Assembly (NCBI RefSeq): GCF_902459685.1
Contig: NZ_CABPSF010000002.1
Span: 868,001 to 932,000 of the forward strand
From: Pandoraea iniqua
GTDB taxonomy: Bacteria; Pseudomonadota; Gammaproteobacteria; Burkholderiales; Burkholderiaceae
Direction: 5' to 3'
Length of the DNA: 64,000 nucleotides
Shown: piece by piece, positions 58,064 through 64,000 of the stretch
Layout: every line of letters starts with the position of its first letter
Position numbering within the stretch: the first letter of the stretch is position 1
The notes under the pieces: generated by a model
Seen by the model: the letters and a program-made list of their open reading frames with translations, nothing else
Told to the model about the DNA's origin: nothing
The model's database searches: none
Position numbers and translations under genes: made by a program

Positions 58064-58097
58064 GGCAAAGAAAAGCCCGCCGGTGAGGCGGGCTTTC
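58064..58097 (-). terminator. Terminator after tyrB
   Basis: AAAGCCCGCC-GGTGA-GGCGGGCTTT (58072-58096), a perfect 10-bp stem. On the minus strand it is followed by TTTTCTTTGC. It lies 98 bases after the tyrB stop. Confidence 0.88.
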
Positions 58098-58194
58098 TTA
58101 TTCTGCCGCATGACACGTATGGCGCGGCGCAAGATCGCCGGGGCATCACGCCAAACTTGGCCCGATGTCTCCGCCCTTGCGCCTGCCGACGCGC

Positions 58195-59394
58195 TTAGCG
58201 CAGCACTTTGGCGATGGCCGAAGCGACGACGTCGATGTTCTTGTCGTTGAGTGCGGCCACGCAGATGCGGCCCGTGCTCACGGCGTAGATACCGAACTCT
58301 TCGCGCAGGCGCTCGACCTGATCGGCGGTGAGGCCCGAGTACGAGAACATGCCGCGTTGCTTGATCACGAACGAGAAATCGCGTTCCACGCCGTGGGCGC
58401 GGAGCTTCTCGACCAAGGCCAGACGCATGGCGCGGATGCGCTCGCGCATTTCGGCCAGTTCTTCTTCCCACAGGGCGCGCAGTTCCGGGTTGCTCAGGAC
58501 AGCGGCAACCACCGAGCCGCCGTGCGTCGGCGGGTTGGAGTAGTTGGTGCGGATCACGCGCTTGAGCTGCGAGAGCACGCGGGTCGATTCGTCCTTGCTG
58601 CTCGTGACGATCGACAGGGCGCCCACGCGTTCGCCGTACAGCGAGAACGACTTCGAGAACGAGCTCGAGACGAAGAAGTTCAGGTTCGAGGCGGCGAACA
58701 GGCGCACCACGGCGGCGTCGGCGTCGATGCCGTCACCGAAGCCTTGGTAGGCGATGTCGAGGAACGGCACCAGCTTGCGGGCCTTCACGACTTCCACGAC
58801 TTGGGCCCATTGGTCCATCGTCAGGTCGACGCCGGTCGGGTTGTGGCAGCAGGCGTGCAGCACGACGATCGTGCCTTCCGGCTCTTTGCCCAGCATGTCG
58901 AGCATGCCCGACAGGTTCACGCCGTGCGTTTCGGCTTCGTAGTACGGGTACGAGACGACGTTGAAGCCGGCTTGCGTGAACAGGGCGCGGTGGTTTTCCC
59001 AGCTCGGATCGCTGATGGCGACCGTGGCGTTCGGGTTCAGTTGCTTGAGGAAGTCGGCGCCGATCTTCAGTGCGCCCGTGCCGCCCAGCGCCTGCGCCGT
59101 GATCACGCGGCCTTCCGTCAGTACCGGCGACTCTTTGCCGAAGAGCATCTCTTGCACGGCTTTGTCGTACGCGGCAATGCCTTCGATCGGCAGGTAACCG
59201 CGCGGCAGGCCGGCGGCAACGCGTTGTTCTTCCGCTGCCTTCACAGCCTTGAGCAGGGGCAGTTTGCCTTCCGCGTTGAAATACACGCCCACGCCCAGAT
59301 TCACTTTATCGGTGCGGTGATCGGCGTTGAAGGCTTCGTTCAGACCAAGAATGGGGTCACGCGGGGCGAGTTCGACAGCGGAGAAGAGAGTCAT
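58195..59394 (-). CDS. tyrB: Aromatic amino acid aminotransferase
   Basis: A 399-residue class I aminotransferase of the AspC/TyrB group. It has LFSAVELAPRDPILGLNEAF at the N-terminus, HACCHNPTGVDL, and the PLP lysine K248 in SSSFSKSFSLYGERVG. The substrate arginine lies near the C-terminus (STGRICVAALN). AspC and TyrB are hard to separate by sequence; 'LPLLKAVKAAE' and the length fit either. Start MTLFSAVEL at 59394. Divergent from uvrB across 284 bases. Confidence 0.92.
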   Translation of the reverse strand: MTLFSAVELAPRDPILGLNEAFNADHRTDKVNLGVGVYFNAEGKLPLLKAVKAAEEQRVAAGLPRGYLPIEGIAAYDKAVQEMLFGKESPVLTEGRVITAQALGGTGALKIGADFLKQLNPNATVAISDPSWENHRALFTQAGFNVVSYPYYEAETHGVNLSGMLDMLGKEPEGTIVVLHACCHNPTGVDLTMDQWAQVVEVVKARKLVPFLDIAYQGFGDGIDADAAVVRLFAASNLNFFVSSSFSKSFSLYGERVGALSIVTSSKDESTRVLSQLKRVIRTNYSNPPTHGGSVVAAVLSNPELRALWEEELAEMRERIRAMRLALVEKLRAHGVERDFSFVIKQRGMFSYSGLTADQVERLREEFGIYAVSTGRICVAALNDKNIDVVASAIAKVLR

Positions 59395-59533
59395 TTCGAC
59401 GGCTCGAGGCAGTAGTGGAAAAATGCGGCACAAAAGTGTCAGGTGCAACGAAGCATTTTAACGAAGAATGCCCGCGCTTGTGGTAAACCGCAGGCCACAC
59501 AGCAGGAATACATGGCATTTCGGCACGAAAACT

Positions 59534-59556
59534 GCCAATTTATGCCAGAAATTGGC
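59534..59556. promoter_or_regulatory. Inverted repeat between tyrB and uvrB
   Basis: GCCAATTT-ATGCCAG-AAATTGGC, a perfect 8-7-8 repeat in the middle of the 284-base divergent gap. It lies 140 bases upstream of tyrB and 123 bases upstream of uvrB. It does not match the TyrR or LexA consensus. Confidence 0.45.
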
Positions 59557-59678
59557 GAGAAATCAGCCGATGGCCGGGATTGACGGCCGCCATGCGTGCC
59601 ATTCGGCCGAGACTCGGATGTCCGTCCTTTAGTCGTCCTGTCACCCATGGGACTCTAGGAATTGACTGACGCGCTAGA

Positions 59679-61802
59679 ATGGCAGATTACGTCTCTCAGG
59701 CTCGCACCCCCGCCATGATCCCTGCGGCTGACAACACGCTCGACGAGAGCAAGTTCCTGACGTTCCCCGATTCGCCTTACCAGCTTTACTGCCCGTTCCC
59801 TGCGGCGGGCGACCAGCCCACGGCGATCACGCAACTGACCGAAGGCATCGACGACGGTCTCGCGTTCCAGACGCTGCTTGGCGTGACCGGCTCGGGCAAG
59901 ACCTTCACGATGGCCAATGTGATTGCGCGCATGGGGCGCCCGGCCATCGTCTTTGCCCCGAACAAGACCCTCGCCGCCCAGCTTTACTCGGAATTCCGCG
60001 AATTCTTCCCGCGCAATGCCGTCGAGTACTTCGTCTCGTACTACGACTACTACCAGCCGGAAGCGTATGTGCCGCAACGCGATCTCTTCATCGAGAAGGA
60101 TTCGTCGGTGAACGAGCACATCGAGCAGATGCGGTTGTCGGCGACCAAAAGCCTGCTGGAGCGGCGCGATGTGGTGATCGTGGCGACCGTGTCGGCGATC
60201 TACGGTATCGGCAATCCGACCGAATACCACCAGATGATTCTGACGGTGCGTCAGGGCGACAAGATCGGGCAGCGCGACATCATCGCGCGCCTGATTGCGA
60301 TGCAGTACACGCGCAACGAGACCGATTTCGGCCGTGGCACGTTCCGCGTGCGCGGCGACACCATCGACATCTTCCCGGCGGAGCACGCCGAGCTGGCGCT
60401 GCGCGTGGAGTTGTTCGACGACGAAGTCGACACGTTGCAATTGTTCGACCCGCTCACGGGCCGGGTGCGTCAGAAGGTGCCGCGCTTCACGGTGTATCCG
60501 TCGTCGCACTACGTCACGCCGCGCGATACGGTGCTGCGCGCCATCGAGACCATCAAGGCCGAACTTCGCGAGCGGCTCGACTTCTTCTATAAGGAAGGCA
60601 AGCTCGTCGAAGCCCAGCGGCTCGAGCAGCGCACGCGTTTCGATCTGGAAATGTTGCAGGAGCTGGGCTTCTGCAAGGGCATTGAGAACTACTCGCGGCA
60701 TCTCTCGGGCGCGGCGCCCGGCGAGCCGCCGCCGACGCTGGTCGACTATCTGCCGCCCGACGCGCTGATGTTTTTGGACGAGTCGCACGTGCTGATCGGC
60801 CAGTTCAACGGCATGTACAACGGCGACCGGGCGCGTAAGGAAAACTTGGTCAACTATGGTTTCCGGCTGCCGTCGGCGCTCGATAACCGGCCGCTCAAGT
60901 TTGCCGAGTACGAACGCAAGATGCGCCAAGCGGTTTTCGTCTCGGCCACGCCGGCCGACTACGAGGGCAAGCGTTCAGGGCAGGTGGTGGAGCAGGTGGT
61001 GCGTCCGACCGGGCTGATCGATCCGACCATCGAGGTGCGGCCTGCGCGCACGCAGGTGGATGACGTGCTGAGTGAAATCAACAAGCGGGTGGCGGTAGGC
61101 GAGCGCGTGCTGGTGACGACGCTGACCAAGCGCATGTCCGAGCAGTTGACCGAATATCTTTCGGATAACGGTGTGAAGGTGCGTTATCTGCACAGCGACA
61201 TCGACACCGTCGAGCGGGTGGAAATCATCCGCGATCTGCGGCTCGGCGCGTTCGACGTGCTGGTCGGGATCAACTTGCTGCGCGAGGGGCTGGATATTCC
61301 CGAAGTGTCGCTGGTGGCGATTCTCGACGCCGACAAGGAAGGTTTTTTGCGTGCGGAGCGTTCGTTGATTCAGACGATCGGGCGCGCTGCGCGTAACGTC
61401 AATGGCGCGGCGATCTTGTATGGCGACAAGATGACCGACTCGATGAAGCGCGCGATCGGCGAGACCGAGCGTCGCCGGGCCAAGCAGATGGCGCACAACG
61501 AGGCGAACGGCATTGTGCCGGTCGGCGTGAAGAAGCGCATCAAGGACATCATCGACGGCGTGTACGACCCGCAGGACGCCAAGGCGGAACTGGCCGAGGC
61601 GAAGGAGCAGGCGCACTACCAAGACATGTCCGAGAAGCAGCTTGCGCGCGAGATCAAGAAGCTCGAGAAGCAGATGCAGGAGCACGCCCGCAATCTGGAG
61701 TTCGAGAAAGCGGCAAAGGTGCGCGATCAACTGCTTCACGTCAAGGCGCTGGTATTCGGCACGGATGGGGCCAGCGAAGCCGAGTTGGGGCCGAAGCTCT
61801 GA
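59679..61802 (+). CDS. uvrB: Excinuclease ABC subunit B
   Basis: A 707-residue nucleotide-excision repair helicase. Walker A is [14 protein letters not shown]; the beta-hairpin region for damage checking is [20 protein letters not shown]; the helicase motifs [40 protein letters not shown] and [15 protein letters not shown] are intact. The C-terminal UVR domain, which contacts UvrC, covers about residues 645-695. The first ATG (59679) and one at 59715 are both possible starts. I found no CTGT-N8-ACAG LexA box upstream. Confidence 0.97.
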   Translation: MADYVSQARTPAMIPAADNTLDESKFLTFPDSPYQLYCPFPAAGDQPTAITQLTEGIDDGLAFQTLLGVTGSGKTFTMANVIARMGRPAIVFAPNKTLAAQLYSEFREFFPRNAVEYFVSYYDYYQPEAYVPQRDLFIEKDSSVNEHIEQMRLSATKSLLERRDVVIVATVSAIYGIGNPTEYHQMILTVRQGDKIGQRDIIARLIAMQYTRNETDFGRGTFRVRGDTIDIFPAEHAELALRVELFDDEVDTLQLFDPLTGRVRQKVPRFTVYPSSHYVTPRDTVLRAIETIKAELRERLDFFYKEGKLVEAQRLEQRTRFDLEMLQELGFCKGIENYSRHLSGAAPGEPPPTLVDYLPPDALMFLDESHVLIGQFNGMYNGDRARKENLVNYGFRLPSALDNRPLKFAEYERKMRQAVFVSATPADYEGKRSGQVVEQVVRPTGLIDPTIEVRPARTQVDDVLSEINKRVAVGERVLVTTLTKRMSEQLTEYLSDNGVKVRYLHSDIDTVERVEIIRDLRLGAFDVLVGINLLREGLDIPEVSLVAILDADKEGFLRAERSLIQTIGRAARNVNGAAILYGDKMTDSMKRAIGETERRRAKQMAHNEANGIVPVGVKKRIKDIIDGVYDPQDAKAELAEAKEQAHYQDMSEKQLAREIKKLEKQMQEHARNLEFEKAAKVRDQLLHVKALVFGTDGASEAELGPKL

Positions 61803-61843
61803 AGCGGGTGTCGGACACTGATCCCTTCGCACCGGCATGCGTT

Positions 61844-61884
61844 TCCGGCGTCAGAATGACCGCATTGGTTAGTCTGACGCCGGA
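61844..61884. repeat. Perfect 12-base inverted repeat
   Basis: TCCGGCGTCAGA (61844-61855) and TCTGACGCCGGA (61873-61884) with a 17-base spacer, between uvrB and the phosphatase gene. No T-run follows, so it is not a standard intrinsic terminator. It ends 39 bases before the phosphatase start. Confidence 0.55.
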
Positions 61885-61923
61885 TCTCCTGTTCGCCATA
61901 TTCGCAACTCATCCACGGTTCCA

Positions 61924-62400
61924 ATGAAAAAGACCTCAGTCCTCTTCGTCTGCATGGGCAACATCTGCCGCTCGCCGAGTGCCGACGGCATTTTTCGTCA
62001 TCGTCTGGCAGAGGCCGGGCTGACCGATAGGGTGAGCGTCGATTCTGCCGGTACGCACAGCTATCACATCGGCCATGCGCCTGACGCGCGGACGCAGGCC
62101 GCGGCTGCCAAGCGCGGCTACGATTTGAGCGAATTGCGTGCACGCCGCGTCGAGGCGGACGATTTCGAGCGCTTTACGTGGATCGTTGCGATGGACGATG
62201 CGAACGTCGCCGACCTCACCGCGCAATGCCCCGCGCAATACCGGCACAAGATCGTGCGGCTGATGGACTTCGCGACGCGCCACGACGCGACCGAAGTGCC
62301 CGACCCGTATTACGGCGGCGAACGCGGCTTCGAAACCGTGCTCGATTACGTCGAAGATGGTCTGGACGGGCTGCTCGCCCGGCTTCGCGAAGCACGCTGA
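61924..62400 (+). CDS. Low-molecular-weight protein tyrosine phosphatase
   Basis: A 158-residue cytoplasmic phosphatase. The signature loop CMGNICRSPS puts the nucleophile at C10 and the phosphate-binding arginine at R16 (C-x5-R-S); the acid aspartate is in VPDPYYGGERGFETVLD. It dephosphorylates tyrosine residues of protein kinases or other proteins. Unlike Wzb-type enzymes it is not in a capsule operon: no kinase or export gene is near. Its frame is complete; ATG 61924. Confidence 0.92.
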   Translation: MKKTSVLFVCMGNICRSPSADGIFRHRLAEAGLTDRVSVDSAGTHSYHIGHAPDARTQAAAAKRGYDLSELRARRVEADDFERFTWIVAMDDANVADLTAQCPAQYRHKIVRLMDFATRHDATEVPDPYYGGERGFETVLDYVEDGLDGLLARLREAR

Positions 62401-62507
62401 AACGGGGCGTTGCGCCAGATTTTTGGCCGCCAAACGCGCCTTCAGGGGCTATCATTCGGGCCATCGCTGTCCTAACTCGGCCTGATCGGCCCGAATTCCC
62501 CCGAAAG

Positions 62508-64000
62508 ATGCTCAACACCCTTACGTCCTACTGGCGCAAATGGCGTGCTTCACGCCACGCGGGCCATCAACTCGATGAACTGCTCGCGCATGCGGATCCG
62601 ACGGCACCGTTGGCCGTGCGCAATCAATGGCTGATCGAGTTGGCGCACTGGGTGCAAAAACGCGGTTCGCTCGCCAACGAAGCCCGCGCCGAAGGGGAGG
62701 CCGCCCGCTACCGGCCGCACACCCGCCTGCGCTACCTGCTGCAAATGCTCGATCGCAACCCGGCGTGGCGTTTGCCCGTCGCGCGCACGCTGCGCAGCGT
62801 CATCAACGACAGTGATGCGATTTCGCTGTTGTGCGATACCGGCATGCCGGTGCGCCCGGGCTTCTGGGGCGCGCTGGCCGAGCGCATCGAAAAAGCATTG
62901 ATTCCGCCGCCGCCCACGCGCCGCGATCTGTCAGCCCTGTGTTCGCTGATGTTCCCCGATGGCGACGCCGCCGACTGGATCGGCGACATGCCGCCCGCGC
63001 TGCTGGCCGATCTCATCGCGCTGCTGCATTTCGGCGAGGCCGACGACGAAGACACCGACTGGAATCCCTTTGCGGAAGACCTGCTCGCCGCCATGCATCA
63101 TCTGGTCGACCAAATCGCCTCGACCGGGTTGTCGCAGGCCGTGCGCTCGCGACTGACGTACCCGCGCGTGACGGAGTCGCCGTTCTATCGCCTCGGCCGT
63201 GCCATGCAAGGGCTGGAGGACGCCGGGCGAGAGCTCGTGCCGGGTGCGCCGCCGAGCCAGCGTTTCGTGCAGGAGCTCAACGTGTTTCGGGCGCTGCTCG
63301 ACGATTGCGGCCGCGCCGTGCGGCAGGTGTACGCGCATCTGGACGAGAACGGCGTGAGCGTGGACATCGTGTTTCTGGTGGAGCGCGCGAAGTCGCGTAT
63401 CCGCCGGTTGGAGCGGCTGCTCGAAGCGTGGCTGGTCGACAGCGATCACGCGACGGCGCGCGTGCGGCTGCTGGCCGATCTGGTACGCGCGAATCGGGCG
63501 AGCCAGAGCGTGGGAGAACTGGCGCGCACATCGTTCGGATTGCTGGCGCGCAAGGTAGTCGAGCGCAGCGCGGAGACCGGCGAGCATTACATTGCCCGCA
63601 CGCGCCCCGAATACCTGTCGATGCTCAAGATGGCATGTGGCGGCGGGCTGGTGACGGTGGTCACGGTCTACGTGAAGTTTCTGATTACGAGTGCACACCT
63701 GCCGACGATTGTCGAAGGCTTCCTCGCGGGCGCGAACTACGCGATCTGCTTCCTGTTCATGCATTTCTGTCATTTCACGCTGGCGACCAAGCAGCCGGCC
63801 ATGACGGCACCGGCCATCGCCAGCAAGCTCGACGATGTGGATACGGCCGCCGGCATGGACGCCTTTGTCGGCGAAGTCATTGCGCTCGTGCGGACGCAGG
63901 CGGCGGCCATCTTCGGCAATCTGGCGATGGTGTTTCCGTTCTGCCTGCTGGTGCAATGGGGCGTCTCGGCGGCGCTGGGTATGAATTCGATTCCGCCGGA
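62508..64000 (+). CDS. COG4389 'site-specific recombinase' family membrane protein, 5' part
   Basis: The first 497 codons are in the window; the frame is open to the end. Residues 1-370 are soluble and helical, with many charged residues (RSRLTYPRVTESPFYRLGRA, VDIVFLVERAKSRIRRLERL). From about residue 380 come hydrophobic helices (GGLVTVVTVYVKFLITSAHL, NYAICFLFMHFCHFTLATKQ, and LAMVFPFCLLVQWGVSAALG). Large databases call this family site-specific recombinase, but no recombinase catalytic motif is visible and the membrane helices argue for another role. The ATG has an AAAGA-like site upstream. Confidence 0.83.
   Translation, partial: MLNTLTSYWRKWRASRHAGHQLDELLAHADPTAPLAVRNQWLIELAHWVQKRGSLANEARAEGEAARYRPHTRLRYLLQMLDRNPAWRLPVARTLRSVINDSDAISLLCDTGMPVRPGFWGALAERIEKALIPPPPTRRDLSALCSLMFPDGDAADWIGDMPPALLADLIALLHFGEADDEDTDWNPFAEDLLAAMHHLVDQIASTGLSQAVRSRLTYPRVTESPFYRLGRAMQGLEDAGRELVPGAPPSQRFVQELNVFRALLDDCGRAVRQVYAHLDENGVSVDIVFLVERAKSRIRRLERLLEAWLVDSDHATARVRLLADLVRANRASQSVGELARTSFGLLARKVVERSAETGEHYIARTRPEYLSMLKMACGGGLVTVVTVYVKFLITSAHLPTIVEGFLAGANYAICFLFMHFCHFTLATKQPAMTAPAIASKLDDVDTAAGMDAFVGEVIALVRTQAAAIFGNLAMVFPFCLLVQWGVSAALGMNSIPP

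Noticed and set aside
59600-59678. SOS box upstream of uvrB
   Set aside because: A CTGT occurs, but no ACAG lies eight bases after it.

Overview
The window reads as chromosomal DNA of a beta-proteobacterium of the Burkholderiaceae, most like Pandoraea or a close relative. The basis is the high-GC, gene-dense sequence and its gene content: an intracellular PHB depolymerase with the SVCQP active site, DUF1841, DUF2322 and DUF2917 proteins, a stand-alone RsxB next to nth, a COG4389 membrane protein labelled 'site-specific recombinase', and several LysR and MocR regulators. The genus is an inference from gene content, not from a marker search. I see no rRNA, tRNA, CRISPR array, insertion sequence or prophage.

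Layout. Positions 1-855 hold the end of livG and livF (branched-chain amino acid ABC transporter), followed by a membrane diguanylate cyclase. From 2677 to 7219 lie folA, thyA and fbpC on the minus strand and a divergent fbpB-type permease. Positions 7710-14520 form an accessory-looking metabolic locus: a LysR regulator, an orphan NMT1-type binding protein, an aconitase-family enzyme whose swivel domain comes first, and two family III CoA-transferases. Next come a lipoprotein, dinB with a LexA box, mgtC, a strongly self-complementary intergenic segment, another lipoprotein, a photolyase, a urea transporter and glnS (to 22997).

The middle part (23185-34306) has small membrane proteins, a 630-base non-coding region with several hairpins and a perfect 24-base palindrome ahead of a 77-residue orphan protein, elaA, uup, and parE/parC separated by a DUF4399 protein and a lytic transglycosylase. 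Two inverted DnaA boxes sit just upstream of parE. Positions 34275-42461 hold a LysR/MFS pair, then a PLP-themed neighbourhood: RidA, aminotransferase, EamA exporter, VOC protein and DUF2917 on one strand, and a divergent MocR regulator with repeated GTACAG operators.

The last third is mostly housekeeping: htpG, ubiC, a deoxyinosine glycosylase, a spermidine-synthase-like protein, DUF2322, benE, a MoxR/VWA pair, two c-type cytochromes, DUF1841, an EamA transporter, a RutE-like nitroreductase, nth, rsxB, a TetR regulator, phaZ with two adjacent inverted repeats upstream, tyrB, uvrB, a low-molecular-weight tyrosine phosphatase, and the start of the COG4389 protein, which runs off the window. 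DNA repair is well represented (dinB, phr, deoxyinosine glycosylase, nth, uvrB). The least explained parts are the aconitase/CoA-transferase locus and the structured non-coding segments at 17277-17460 and 24071-24506.
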